DNA from: Halorubrum sp. JWXQ-INN 858
GTDB taxonomy: Archaea; Halobacteriota; Halobacteria; Halobacteriales; Haloferacaceae
Length of the DNA: 64,000 nt
NCBI RefSeq assembly: GCF_009806985.1
Contig: NZ_WUAX01000011.1
Location: 124,001-188,000 of the forward strand
Reading direction: 5' to 3'
The notes beneath the pieces are model-generated. The model ran no database searches, was not told the DNA's origin, and saw nothing but the letters and a program-made list of their open reading frames with translations. Positions 6,969 through 15,529 of this stretch are shown here, piece by piece. A program made the translations under genes and the position numbers. Position 1 is the first letter of the stretch, and every line of letters begins with the position of its first letter.

Positions 6969-8650
6969 CCGATGATCCCGACACGAACACCGACGATCCC
7001 TCGCCTCGACGGGCACGCCGACGGGGACTGGTCACGAGTATGAGCACCGCTCCGCGGATCGCCCGAGTCGCACGGGTCGTGCGGGTCGCGACGCGACGGC
7101 TTCGGCGATTCCTCGTTCGGTGTTTCACCGTGGACACGCGGTCGCTCGCGACGTTCCGGGTGTTCCTCGGGCTGCTCGTGATCGCCGACCTCGGGCTGCG
7201 TTCGCGCAACTTCTCGTTTTATTATACGGACACGGGGATCGTCCCGCAGGAACTCGCCGAACGCGGGACGGCCGACGGCGCGATATCGATATACTACCTG
7301 ACGAGCGAGACGGAGCTGATCGCGGCCCTGATGGTCGTCCAGGCGCTCGTCGCGCTCGCGATGGTGGTTGGGTATCGGACCCGGGCGGCGACCGTCGTCT
7401 CGTTCCTGTTCGTCGTCTCGCTCGACCACCACAACCCGTTCGTGTTGAGCTACGCCGACACCCTGTTCCGGCTGTTGTTCTTCTGGGCGATGTTCCTCCC
7501 GCTCGGCGAGCGCTGGTCGGTCGACGCGCTCCACCGCGGCGGAGCGCCTCGAGACACCGTCGCGGGGCTCGCGACCGCGTTCGCGCTCTCACAGATGGTG
7601 TTCATGTACCTCCTCAACGGGATCCACAAGTCGATGTCGCCGCTGTGGCGAAGCGGCGACGCCGCGCCGCTCGTGTTCGGGATCGACGAGATGACGTTCC
7701 TGATCGGCGACCTGCTGCGGGCCGTCCCGACGCTGATCTCCTACGGTGGGCTGCTCTGGTTTTACATGTTGCTCGCGTCGCTGCTGTTGGTCCTGTTTAC
7801 CGGGCGGGCCCGAGTCGCGATGGTCGCGCTCTTTTTCGTCGGCCACGCCTCGTTCGCGCTGACGGTCCGGATCGGCGCGTTCGCGTACGTGGCGATGGCC
7901 GGGCTGACCCTGTTCTTGCAGCCGGCGTTCTGGCGGGACGCCGGACGGATCGCCCGGCTCATTGGCGTCGATCCGACGCGGGTTCACGGGACGGTCCGCG
8001 ATCGCGTCGGGGAACCGCTCGCGGCGGCCCTTCCCGCGTTCCGCGTCGTGCCCGACCGCGTCGCGCGGGTCCGGTCGATCGCATACACGCTCGCGATCGG
8101 CGCGGTGGTGGTCGCGCTCGCGCTCGTCGTCGCCGTGTTCCTGCTCAACGTCGGGGCCGTCATCGACGGAAACTACGACCAGAACGCCCTCAACGACGAG
8201 GTGGCCGCTCACCCCGCGGGCGAGCACGTCGTCACCGTCGCGGAGGCGGTCGGGATCGACCAGCCGGAGTGGAGCGTCTTTGCGCCCAGCCCGCGAACGA
8301 CCGACCGGTACTACGTCTTCGGTGCCCGAACCGTCGAGGGCGATCGGCTCGACGTCTACAACGACCGCCCGTTCACGTGGGACCGCCCGGGCGACGAGCT
8401 ACAGCGACAACACGACACCTACCGGCAGCGCTTCTTCATGAACAGCGTCCGGCGAGGAGCCGTCGGCGGCGAGCTCACCCGTAACTACGGCGAGCATCTC
8501 TGTGCCACGTACGCCGCGGAGCACGGGATCGAGCTGACGCACATCAGCATGTTCGAGGTGACCGAGACGATCACCTTCGAGACGGTCGACGACCCGGCCG
8601 GTCGAGAGAGCGAGCGCGACCACTTCCACCGACACGTCTGCGGGGGATGA
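6965..8650 (+). CDS. HTTM domain integral membrane protein (VKGC-like)
   Basis: 561 residues if GTG 6965 is the start, or 536 from ATG 7040; both begin Arg-rich. The core (about 60-330) fits HTTM, the horizontally transferred transmembrane domain related to vitamin K-dependent gamma-carboxylase. It shows RSLATFRVFLGLLVIADL, FYYTDTGIVPQEL, YRTRAATVVSFLFVVSLDHHNPF and about six to eight helices. One further helix (about 378-400) is followed by an extracytoplasmic domain of about 150 residues with WSVFAPSPRTTDRYYVFGA. Substrate and reaction are unknown. It is divergent from znuA; no functional link is proven. Confidence 0.75.
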   Translation: MTDDPDTNTDDPSPRRARRRGLVTSMSTAPRIARVARVVRVATRRLRRFLVRCFTVDTRSLATFRVFLGLLVIADLGLRSRNFSFYYTDTGIVPQELAERGTADGAISIYYLTSETELIAALMVVQALVALAMVVGYRTRAATVVSFLFVVSLDHHNPFVLSYADTLFRLLFFWAMFLPLGERWSVDALHRGGAPRDTVAGLATAFALSQMVFMYLLNGIHKSMSPLWRSGDAAPLVFGIDEMTFLIGDLLRAVPTLISYGGLLWFYMLLASLLLVLFTGRARVAMVALFFVGHASFALTVRIGAFAYVAMAGLTLFLQPAFWRDAGRIARLIGVDPTRVHGTVRDRVGEPLAAALPAFRVVPDRVARVRSIAYTLAIGAVVVALALVVAVFLLNVGAVIDGNYDQNALNDEVAAHPAGEHVVTVAEAVGIDQPEWSVFAPSPRTTDRYYVFGARTVEGDRLDVYNDRPFTWDRPGDELQRQHDTYRQRFFMNSVRRGAVGGELTRNYGEHLCATYAAEHGIELTHISMFEVTETITFETVDDPAGRESERDHFHRHVCGG

Positions 8651-8785
8651 GACCTCCTCAGCGGATCGACACGGGGAAGGGGTGAAACGCGACGCGGCCG
8701 GACGGATCGGATGATATCTTGAAACGCCGGCACCGCGAAGGCGTGCGGCCGGTTCGGTCGTTCCCGCCTTCTCCTCCCGACCAGG

Positions 8786-9787
8786 TTACGAGTCGGGCGT
8801 CAGCTCGACGACGACGCGCCCGTGGTCGGCCTCGGCGACCACGTAGCGGTCGATCTCGGCACAGGCGTCCACGCCCTCCTCCTCGTGGCGAACGTGCCCT
8901 TCGTGCACCGTGGCGGTCCCACCGTTCGTGAAGAAGCCGAACGTGCTGTCGGCACCGTGGTCGTGGTCGTCGTCGTGACCGTGATCGTCGTGGTCGTCGT
9001 CGTGGCCGTGATCGTCGTGGTCGTCGTCGTGGCCGTGATCGTCGTGGTCGTCGTCGTGGCCGTGATCGTCGTGATCGTCGTCGTGGCCGTGGTCGTCGTG
9101 ATCGTCGTCGTGGCCGTGGTCGTCGTGATCGTCGTCGTGGCCGTGGTCGTCGTGATCGTCGTCGTGGCCGTCATCCTCGGACTCGAACACAACGTATCCT
9201 GACTCGCCCTCGAAACTCACGTCGTACGGCTGGTGGGTCGAAGAGATCGTCGGCGCGTCGTCGGGCGAGCTACCCGCCGTTACGGATTCACCCCCGTCGA
9301 ACTCGAGGTGACCACAGGCGTGATCGATCTCGTCCCCGCTGAGTTCGCCGTCATGGCCGTGGTCGTCGTCGTGACCGTGATCGTCGTGGTCGTCGTCGTG
9401 GCCGTGGTCGTCGTGGTCGTCGTCGTGACCGTGATCGTCGTGGTCGTCGTCGTGGCCGTGGTCGTCGTCGTGATCGTGGTCGTCGTGGTCGTCGTCGTGG
9501 CCGTGGTCGTCGTCGTGATCGTGGTCGTCGTGGTCGTCGTCGTGGCCGTGGTCGTCGTGATCGTCGTGATCGTCGTATCCACCGACGCCCTCGACGAGCA
9601 GGGTGACGCTCGCCGGCGAGGGATCGTCGTGGTCGTCGTGGTCATCGTCATCAGAACCGACATCTCCGCTGGTCGTCGAGTCGGGCTGCTCATCGTCTGC
9701 ACATCCAGCAAGCGCGACCGTACCGAGGGCGGCCGAGCCGAGCAGCACACGACGGCGCGATGCGTTGAACCGATCGTTGTCGTCCAT
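8786..9787 (-). CDS. Tat lipoprotein with long His/Asp-rich repeat arrays, putative metal-binding
   Basis: 333 residues. Residues 11-29 (RRRVLLGSAALGTVALAGC) are a Tat signal with a lipobox. The mature protein is a small globular domain interrupted by low-complexity arrays. VTLLVEGVGG leads into array 1 (about 60-150, variants of GHDDDHDDH). Then comes a globular part containing HACGHLEFDGG and STHQPYDVSFEGESGYVVFES, then array 2 with seven GHDDDHDDH units, and finally TFGFFTNGGTATVHEGHVRHEEEGVDACAEIDRYV to the end. Dozens of His and Asp residues imply strong metal binding. ATG 9787 is preferred over 9814 because it gives a normal Tat signal. Its promoter element matches that of znuA. Confidence 0.8.
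   Translation of the reverse strand: MDDNDRFNASRRRVLLGSAALGTVALAGCADDEQPDSTTSGDVGSDDDDHDDHDDPSPASVTLLVEGVGGYDDHDDHDDHGHDDDHDDHDHDDDHGHDDDHDDHDHDDDHGHDDDHDDHGHDDDHDDHGHDDDHDDHGHDDDHGHDGELSGDEIDHACGHLEFDGGESVTAGSSPDDAPTISSTHQPYDVSFEGESGYVVFESEDDGHDDDHDDHGHDDDHDDHGHDDDHDDHGHDDDHDDHGHDDDHDDHGHDDDHDDHGHDDDHDDHGHDDDHDHGADSTFGFFTNGGTATVHEGHVRHEEEGVDACAEIDRYVVAEADHGRVVVELTPDS
8950..9180 (-). repeat. Coding minisatellite, 27-bp units (GHDDDHDDH), array 2
   Basis: About seven perfect or near-perfect 9-residue units plus a partial one. They use almost only GAC/GAT, CAC and GGC codons. Synonymous GAC/GAT changes separate some units. Confidence 0.9.
9340..9590 (-). repeat. Coding minisatellite of His/Asp units, array 1
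   Basis: A less regular array mixing GHDDDHDDH, DHDDDHGHDDDHDDH and HDDHDDH units, inserted between VTLLVEGVGG and the LSGDEIDHACGHLEFD segment of the lipoprotein. Confidence 0.88.
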
Positions 9788-9812
9788 ACGTCCGAGATGG
9801 GTGTAGCGACTC

Positions 9813-9826
9813 AAAAGAGTTGTTAT
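9813..9826 (-). promoter_or_regulatory. Promoter element shared by znuA and the His-rich lipoprotein gene (copy 2)
   Basis: On the + strand this reads AAAAGAGTTGTTAT, 26 nt from ATG 9787. It overlaps a small inverted repeat, ACTC-AAAA-GAGT (9809-9820), that could be an operator. The 240-260 base gap up to 10056 is otherwise AT-rich near 9830-9870 and has no gene that I can support. Confidence 0.5.
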
Positions 9827-10055
9827 CTATGAGTGTATTTTTATTATCTTGTGTGGTCTAAGGTTAGTCAAGTTATTAACTAGGTGCGGAGACACCGCCG
9901 CACGCCGTTCCCGGGAGCGGGACGGTCGCGAGGCTCGATGGCCCCAGGATACGACCGCACCACGTCCGGGTCAGGGTCGAGAGAAAGCGGCGAATCCCCG
10001 GCTCGCCGATCCGCTGGACCGCGACTCGTCGGGCAACCGTCGTCCGCCCGACGCC

Positions 10056-10553
10056 TCACTCGGTCAGGTCGACCACGGTCGCGTCCGCGAGCTCGACCAG
10101 GTCCTCGGGATCTATCGCGAACAGCGCGCTCGGGGTGCCCGCGGCCCCGTACACGACGTCGAACTCCAACAGCGTGGGATCGAGAACCGTCGGCACGGCG
10201 GCGTCGTGACAGATCGGCGGGACGCCGCCGATGCTCCAGCCGATCACGTCGCGGATCGCGTCGGGATCGCCCATCGACGCGCCGTCCGCGCCGTAGTGGT
10301 CGGCGACCGCGTCGAGGTCGAGCCGGTTCGCCCCGCTCGTGATCGCGGCGACGAGCGCGCCGTCCCGCTCGCCGCCCGCCAGCGACACCACGATCGTGGA
10401 CGCGATCGCCGCGGTGTCACACCCGACCGCGTCGGCCGCCGCGGCGGCCGTCTTCGTCCCCTCGTCGAACTCGCGGACGTCGACGTCGATCCCGTACCGA
10501 TCCCGCGCCTGCTCGGCGAACTCCGCTGCGCGTTCGTGCATACAGCCGTTCAT
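10056..10553 (-). CDS. YbaK/EbsC-type aminoacyl-tRNA deacylase-like protein
   Basis: A 165-residue protein of the YbaK/ProX superfamily, which removes mischarged amino acids from tRNA in trans. The pattern matches: AAAAADAVGCDTAAIASTIVVSLAGG (about 36-61), ALVAAITSGANRLDL, and IGWSIGGVPPICHD, the family's conserved GG.PP loop, followed by TVLDPTLLEFDVVYGAAGT. ATG 10553 and ATG 10541 (MHERAAEF) are both possible starts. It stands alone, and substrate specificity cannot be read. Confidence 0.82.
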   Translation of the reverse strand: MNGCMHERAAEFAEQARDRYGIDVDVREFDEGTKTAAAAADAVGCDTAAIASTIVVSLAGGERDGALVAAITSGANRLDLDAVADHYGADGASMGDPDAIRDVIGWSIGGVPPICHDAAVPTVLDPTLLEFDVVYGAAGTPSALFAIDPEDLVELADATVVDLTE

Positions 10554-10646
10554 CGACGGTGCGTTTCTTAAAAGGGCGGAAGTCGGATCCGGGGGATCGG
10601 CGGACCGGGCGGTCAGAGCAGTGAACCGCTCACGTCAGCCGACCGC

Positions 10647-11159
10647 TTACCGCGCTCGGACGGCCCGAACGAGGCCCAAGAGCCGCGTTCGAGCCGCCGC
10701 GGGGTCGTCGTCGATCCGGTACGCGCCGCCCGCGAGCAGGTACTCGCCGGCCTCCCACACCGCGAGCAGCGCCTCGATCGGGACGGGGTCGCCGGCCACG
10801 ACACAGCGCCCGCGAAACGTCGAGCACGTCGCCGGCGACGCGGCCGGATCGTCCACGAGGACCTCGCGGTCCCCCCGGTGGTCGAGCCTGTCGACGTCGC
10901 GCTCCGCGAGCGTCTCCCGGAACCCGTCGCGTGCGCCCCGTTCGACGATCCGGGTCAGGAGGGCGTTCGGCGGGACGTCGGGACGGATCCGGAGCCGGCT
11001 GGCGAAGAAGAACGGCCGCGGCTCCGGGTCGGCGGCGGGCTCGTACCGGACCGTCCGCGCGGTCACCGAGACGGGGCCGGCGACGAACGGCCGCTCGGTC
11101 GTCTCCGCGACCCGCTCCCACCCGGCGAGGCGGGCGTCGCGAACGACGGGCGGGTCCAT
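10647..11159 (-). CDS. Conserved hypothetical protein (haloarchaeal), possible two-fold beta protein
   Basis: 170 residues starting at ATG 11159. It has no signal peptide or membrane helix. It contains SVTARTVRYEPAADPEPRPFFFASRLRIRPDVPP, then RIVERGARDGFRETLAERDVDRLDHRGDREVLVDD and a C-terminal Ala/Leu-rich helix. GC3 is high and the acidic/basic pattern is like neighbouring real genes. I do not recognise the family. It lies between the YbaK gene and TFS, all on the minus strand. Confidence 0.6.
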   Translation of the reverse strand: MDPPVVRDARLAGWERVAETTERPFVAGPVSVTARTVRYEPAADPEPRPFFFASRLRIRPDVPPNALLTRIVERGARDGFRETLAERDVDRLDHRGDREVLVDDPAASPATCSTFRGRCVVAGDPVPIEALLAVWEAGEYLLAGGAYRIDDDPAAARTRLLGLVRAVRAR

Positions 11160-11238
11160 ACCGTACGGGTTCGTCGGTGAAACACTTAAAAGACAGCCGC
11201 GGGACGGGGGAACGCCGCCCCGCGTCGACGCACCGGGG

Positions 11239-11565
11239 TCAGTGGTCGTCCTCGCGCCACTTGTGTTCACACTCCGTGCAGACGAAAAAGCGCGTCTCGG
11301 ACTCGTCGGCCGAGCGGATCTGCTGCATGTACCAATACGCCTGATCGTGTCCACACTCGGGACAGTGGGTGGTCGTCCTCGGCAGTCCCTTGTCCTCGGC
11401 GTCGCTGACGTCGATGATCTCGGATTCCTCCTGTGTCTCGGTGATCCAGGCGTCCTCCTCGGCTTCCTCGTCGCGACCGGTTTCGTGGCCACAGGAGCCA
11501 CACACCCAGTGGTCCTCCCCCTCGCCGGACTTCATCATCGAGCCGCACTCGTCGCAGAACTTCAT
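11239..11565 (-). CDS. tfs: Transcription factor S (TFS / TFIIS-like)
   Basis: A 108-residue archaeal TFS, which stimulates transcript cleavage by stalled RNA polymerase. The N-terminal zinc ribbon is FCDECGSMM...WVCGSCG (Cys 4, 7, 22, 25). The C-terminal ribbon is HCPECGHDQAYWYMQQIRSADESET followed by FVCTECEHKW (four Cys). The DE dipeptide inside the RSADE loop is the catalytic acidic pair that reaches the polymerase active site. The length is exactly as expected. Confidence 0.95.
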   Translation of the reverse strand: MKFCDECGSMMKSGEGEDHWVCGSCGHETGRDEEAEEDAWITETQEESEIIDVSDAEDKGLPRTTTHCPECGHDQAYWYMQQIRSADESETRFFVCTECEHKWREDDH

Positions 11566-11629
11566 GCCGAAACCAACCGGGGATCGTATATAAACGACGG
11601 GATCCGGCGCGTGTCTCGAGGCGAGGCGA

Positions 11630-11887
11630 TCAGGCGTCCCCGTCCGACTGTCCGGGCTCGCCGAGGGCCTCGATGGGAAGCACGTTCTGGAGCGCGACGA
11701 AGACGTCCTCGGACCCGTTGAAGGAGTCCTGATCGACCGCCTCGATCAGGTCGCCGAGGTCGTCCTCGCCGTCGGCGTACAGCACGGTGGTCCCCGCGTA
11801 CGCCTCGGCCAGCTCCTCGCGTGACGCCGGGTACGATCCGTCCTCGAGCCGTCCCTCCAGCCGCGAGAGGTTGATCTCATCGCTCAT
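11630..11887 (-). CDS. Small DUF2795/DUF5789-like protein
   Basis: 85 residues in a compact helical pattern: NLSRLEGRLEDGSYPASREELAEAYAGTTVLYADGEDDLGDLIEAVDQDSFNGSEDVFVALQNVLP, ending GEPGQSDGDA. The YPAS-EEL-EAY and SFNGSEDV phrases resemble DUF2795-type domains. The protein at 55530-56123 repeats this pattern. It is acidic and cytoplasmic; function unknown. It lies between TFS and the Lrp regulator on the same strand. Confidence 0.7.
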   Translation of the reverse strand: MSDEINLSRLEGRLEDGSYPASREELAEAYAGTTVLYADGEDDLGDLIEAVDQDSFNGSEDVFVALQNVLPIEALGEPGQSDGDA

Positions 11888-11995
11888 GTCGGGACCGACG
11901 CTCTCCGAGGGGATAAAACCGGCAGGCGTTTCCGGGGCTACGAGCGTGGTCGCGAACGGTTCAGGGTGAATGAGCGGTTCGATGGCGGCCGAACG

Positions 11996-12424
11996 CTACT
12001 TCAGCCGTTCCTGCAGGAAGGAGGGGTGGGCCGCGGTGACGCCGTCGACCGCGAGCAGCAGATCGGAGATGACGTCACCGAGCTCGTCGCCGTCGGCGGC
12101 GCGGACCTCCGCCATCAACATGTGGTCGCCCGAGGACGTGTACAGCGAGTTCACCTCGTCGAGCGCCTTCAGCGCGCGCGTCGCCTCGACGTACTTCCCG
12201 GAGTCGACGTCCATCCCGACCAACGCGATCGACTGGGAGGCGAGCTTCTTCGGGTCGACGTCGGCCGAGTAGCCGACGATGACCCCGTCCTCTTCGAGCT
12301 TGCTCACGTACTTGCGAACCGTCGGCTTCGAGACCTCTGCCCGGTTCGCGATCTCCGCACAGGACGCCTGTGCGTCGTCCTCCAACACGGAGAGGATCCG
12401 TTCCTCCGTCGATACGGCGCTCAT
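11996..12424 (-). CDS. lrpA1: Lrp/AsnC-family transcriptional regulator
   Basis: 142 residues. The N-terminal winged HTH (about 5-55) includes ILSVLEDDAQASCAEIANRAEVSKPTVRKYVSKLEEDGVIVGYSADVDPKKL. The C-terminal RAM/effector domain (about 65-140) has IALVGMDVDSGKYVEATRALKALDEVNSLYTSSGDHMLMAEVRA. It probably binds an amino acid or 2-oxoacid and works as a multimer. It lies directly downstream of porBA on the same strand, so it may control that operon. The symbol follows the haloarchaeal naming of an Lrp gene beside por genes and is tentative. A TATA-like GGTATTTTTTC lies about 27 nt upstream. Confidence 0.85.
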   Translation of the reverse strand: MSAVSTEERILSVLEDDAQASCAEIANRAEVSKPTVRKYVSKLEEDGVIVGYSADVDPKKLASQSIALVGMDVDSGKYVEATRALKALDEVNSLYTSSGDHMLMAEVRAADGDELGDVISDLLLAVDGVTAAHPSFLQERLK

Positions 12425-12509
12425 GACAGTCCGTTTGTCGCCACAGAAAAAATACCTTGCGAACCCGTAAAGGCCCGGCGTCGATCCGACGGCGGGCGTA
12501 CGGGCCGCC

Positions 12510-13448
12510 TCAGGCGTGCTTCCCGACGAACCGGTCGTACGAGCGCTCCCACTCGTAGTCGTCGTCCCAGTACCGCTCCGCGAGCGGCTCCTCGGGCATC
12601 TCGCCGATCGCGCGTTTCTCCTGACCGTAGGAGGGGCGGTCCTCGTCGACGTAGTAGCGGCCGGTGAGCACCTTCCCCTCGTTGAGGGATTCTTCGGTCT
12701 CGCGCATCATCTCCGCGGCCTCGACGCGGTCGGTCGGGTCGAAGTCGTAGTCGTCCGACTCGTTGACGTCGATGTACGGGACGTACTGCCGGGCGTCCTT
12801 GTTCCAGGTCGGACACTGGGTGAGGAAGTCGACGTGCGCGAAGCCGTCGTGCTCCATCGCCTCGATGAGGATCTCCTTCGCCTGGTTCGGGTTGACCGCC
12901 GCCGTGCGGGCGACGTACGACGCGCCGGCGTTGAGCGACAGCGAGAGCGGCTTGAGCGGCTCCTTGGCGCTGCCGTGAGGCTGCGTCTTCGACTTGTGGC
13001 CCTTCGGGCTCGTCGGGGACGTCTGCCCCTTCGTCAGCCCGAAGATCTCGTTGTTGAAGACGATGTACGTCATGTCGTGGTTCTCCCGGGCGGTGTGAAT
13101 GAAGTGGTTCCCGCCGATCCCGTAGCCGTCGCCGTCGCCACCGGCGGCGATCACTTCGAGGCCGGGGTTGGCGAGCTTCGCCGCGCGGGCCACGGGCAGC
13201 GAGCGACCGTGGATCGTGTGGAACCCGTACGTGTCGAGGTAGCTGTTCAGCTTCCCCGAACAGCCGATCCCGGTACACAGCAGGGTCTCCTCGGGGGAGC
13301 GGCCGATCTCCGGAAGCGCCTGTTTCAGCGCCTTGAGGACGCTGAAGTCACCACAGCCGGGACACCACGTGGGCTGCGGCTCGACGCCGGGGGTGTACTC
13401 GTCGCGGTCGATCTCGCGTTCCTCGTTGATGGCTGAGAATGCGCTCAT
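12510..13448 (-). CDS. porB: 2-oxoacid (pyruvate):ferredoxin oxidoreductase beta subunit
   Basis: A 312-residue beta chain of the haloarchaeal pyruvate-type 2-oxoacid:ferredoxin oxidoreductase, which converts 2-oxoacid plus CoA to acyl-CoA and reduces ferredoxin. Cluster-ligand Cys appear in WCPGCGDF and GIGCSGK. The thiamine-diphosphate motif is GGDGDGYGIGGNHF with the following NNEIFGLTKGQTSPTS. The length of about 312 matches haloarchaeal PorB rather than the shorter KorB at 51921-52784. It starts 2 nt after the alpha-subunit stop, so they form an operon. Confidence 0.9.
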   Translation of the reverse strand: MSAFSAINEEREIDRDEYTPGVEPQPTWCPGCGDFSVLKALKQALPEIGRSPEETLLCTGIGCSGKLNSYLDTYGFHTIHGRSLPVARAAKLANPGLEVIAAGGDGDGYGIGGNHFIHTARENHDMTYIVFNNEIFGLTKGQTSPTSPKGHKSKTQPHGSAKEPLKPLSLSLNAGASYVARTAAVNPNQAKEILIEAMEHDGFAHVDFLTQCPTWNKDARQYVPYIDVNESDDYDFDPTDRVEAAEMMRETEESLNEGKVLTGRYYVDEDRPSYGQEKRAIGEMPEEPLAERYWDDDYEWERSYDRFVGKHA

Positions 13449-13450
13449 GG

Positions 13451-15346
13451 TTAGTCACCTGCCGTGGGGACGAAAGTGGTCTGATGGTTGGGTGCCTCCG
13501 CGTCGCCCTCGACGACGACGGCCTCGAAGCCGTCGACGATCTCGGCCGGCTCGAAGGGGTTCCCGTTGTACTTCAGCAGGCTCGATAGCTTCTCGCCGTA
13601 CTGGCCGAGGTTCTTCTGGACGAGCCCGCGGAACTGGCCGGACGCCGTCATCTCGACGACGAGCACCTCGTCGACGCTCTGGATGAACGCCTCGACCTCG
13701 TCGCTCGGGAACGGCAGCATGTCCGAGACGCCGAGCGACTTCACCGAGTGGCCGGCGTCGTTGAGCCGGTCGACCGCCTCCTCGACGGTCCCCTGCTGGC
13801 TGCCGAACGTCATGATCCCGTACTCGGCCTCGTCGGGGCCGTAGAACGCGCTCGTGGGTTCGCTGTCGAGGTCGGCGCGGATCGCCTCGAGCTTCTGCGT
13901 CCGCCGGTCGATCTGCGCGATGCGGTTGTCCGCGTCCTCACAGATGTGGCCGGTCGGGTCGTGTTCGTTGCCGGTCGCGAGGTAGCGTCCGCCCTTCTGG
14001 CCGGGGATCGACCGCGGCGGGACGCCGTCCTCGACGTCGTGCTGGAAGCGGTGGAACTTCCCGTCGGCCGAGTGCGGCTCATCGGCGAGTTCGTCCTCGG
14101 TGAGCGTGTTGCCGAGCGCCGGGTTGGGCTCGCGGTCGAAGTGGCTCTTCGGGACGTTCATCAGCTCTCCGCCGAGCTTCTGGTCGTACAGCAGGATCGA
14201 CGGGATCTGGTACTCGTAGGCGAGCCGGAAGGCGAGCCGCGACTGGTCGTACGCCTCCTCGACGGTCCCGGGCGCGATAACGACGCGCTGGGAGTCCCCC
14301 TGGGAGGTGTACAGGACGTGTTCGAGGTCGGACTGCTCCGGCTTGGTCGGCATCCCCGTGGAGGGGCCCGCACGCATCGCTTCGATGAGTACGACCGGCG
14401 TCTCGGTCATCTCCGCGAGCCCGAGCGGCTCGGACATGAGCGCGAAGCCGCCGCCCGAGGAGCCGGACATCGCCTTCACGCCGGCGTGCGAGGCACCGAC
14501 CGCGAGCGCGGCCGCCGCGATCTCGTCTTCGACCTGCTCGGAGATCCCGCCCAGCTCGGGCAGGTTCTGGGTCATGATCGTGAACACTTCGGTCCACGGC
14601 GTCATGGGGTAGCCGGCAATGAAGCGACAGCCCTCGTCGATCGCGCCGTAGGCGATCGCGTCGGAGCCGGACATGAGCAGCTGTTCCTCGTCGTGTTCGC
14701 CGGTCGGGACGGAGACGTCGTGTGCGTCGACGTCGTGCTCCTCGCGGACCTGGTCGTACGCGATATGGAGGATCTCGAGGTTGGGGTCGAGGATCTTCTC
14801 CGGCATCGCGTCGCGCATGAGCTCCTCGACGTGGTCGAGGTCCATGCCGGTGAGCGCGCAGGTCGCGCCGACGCCCGCGGTGTTCCGCATGACTTCACGA
14901 CCCTGCTCGCGGGCGAGCCCGCGCAGGTCGAGCGGGTAGACGTGCCAGTCGTTCTCCTCGGCACGTTCCTCGAAGTCGGGGATCTCGGAGGCGTCGAGGA
15001 GCCCCTCGTCGTAGACGATGACGCCGCCCTCGCGGAGCTCGTCGAGGTTCTCCGAGAGCGGTTTGATCTCCTCGTTCCCGTAGACGGCTTCCTCCTGCGG
15101 GTTCCGTGCGAACGAGTCGCCGAGCGCCAGCAGGAAGTTGTAGCCGTCGCCGCGTGACTTCACCGGGTCCGCCGCCGCGCGGATCTCCGTATACGTGTGA
15201 CCACCACGGATCCGCGACGGGTAGTGCCGATGCGTGAACACGTTGAGCCCGGATCGCATCAGGGCTTTCGCGAAGTTCTGGCTGGTGGAAGCGATCCCGT
15301 CGCCGGATCCTCCCGAAATCCGCCAGATGAGTTCTTGGTCAGTCAT
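13451..15346 (-). CDS. porA: 2-oxoacid (pyruvate):ferredoxin oxidoreductase alpha subunit (gamma-alpha fusion)
   Basis: 631 residues. The gamma domain is N-terminal (about 1-190: LIWRISGGSGDGIASTSQNFAKAL...SRIRGGHTYTEIR). The alpha domain follows: ELLMSGSDAIAYGAIDEGCRFIAGYPMTPWTEV, AGVKAMSGSSGGGFALMSE and RAGPSTGMPTKPEQSDL. A C-terminal domain contains GSQQGTVEEAVDRL and EVLVVEMTASGQF. The N-terminal gamma fusion is typical of haloarchaea and related archaea. Upstream, an inverted repeat at 15365-15381 may be an operator for the nearby Lrp regulator. Confidence 0.92.
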   Translation of the reverse strand: MTDQELIWRISGGSGDGIASTSQNFAKALMRSGLNVFTHRHYPSRIRGGHTYTEIRAAADPVKSRGDGYNFLLALGDSFARNPQEEAVYGNEEIKPLSENLDELREGGVIVYDEGLLDASEIPDFEERAEENDWHVYPLDLRGLAREQGREVMRNTAGVGATCALTGMDLDHVEELMRDAMPEKILDPNLEILHIAYDQVREEHDVDAHDVSVPTGEHDEEQLLMSGSDAIAYGAIDEGCRFIAGYPMTPWTEVFTIMTQNLPELGGISEQVEDEIAAAALAVGASHAGVKAMSGSSGGGFALMSEPLGLAEMTETPVVLIEAMRAGPSTGMPTKPEQSDLEHVLYTSQGDSQRVVIAPGTVEEAYDQSRLAFRLAYEYQIPSILLYDQKLGGELMNVPKSHFDREPNPALGNTLTEDELADEPHSADGKFHRFQHDVEDGVPPRSIPGQKGGRYLATGNEHDPTGHICEDADNRIAQIDRRTQKLEAIRADLDSEPTSAFYGPDEAEYGIMTFGSQQGTVEEAVDRLNDAGHSVKSLGVSDMLPFPSDEVEAFIQSVDEVLVVEMTASGQFRGLVQKNLGQYGEKLSSLLKYNGNPFEPAEIVDGFEAVVVEGDAEAPNHQTTFVPTAGD

Positions 15347-15364
15347 AGTATGGATCTGGGCCCT

Positions 15365-15381
15365 TCCACAGGCCTAGTGGA
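15365..15381. promoter_or_regulatory. Inverted repeat upstream of porA (candidate operator)
   Basis: TCCAC-N7-GTGGA, with perfect 5-bp arms, sits 19-35 nt ahead of the porA start codon. Spacing and location would suit an Lrp-type regulator such as the one encoded downstream. The 183-nt gap to dphB holds no other clear feature. Confidence 0.3.
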
Positions 15382-15529
15382 TCGAAGTTACGTCGGTCAC
15401 CTCTTAGGGCTTGCTATGGAATCACAAGGAACGATTATGAGGGATTTGCCGGTCCCCCGTCCATCGCCTGCCGATCCCCCGTCCGTCCCCTTTCGCGCCC
15501 TTTTACTCGCCGCCCCCCCGAACGCGGGT

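Noticed and set aside
8822..9832. Long open frames of almost pure Val (VVVVV-VIVV) on the + strand
   Set aside because: They are the antisense of the His/Asp repeat lipoprotein (GTC/GTG from GAC/CAC). No real protein looks like this.
15197..15529. N-terminal extension of diphthine synthase in frame
   Set aside because: It overlaps the porA gene on the other strand and its upstream promoter; the family start MLTFIGLGLY at 15530 is decisive.
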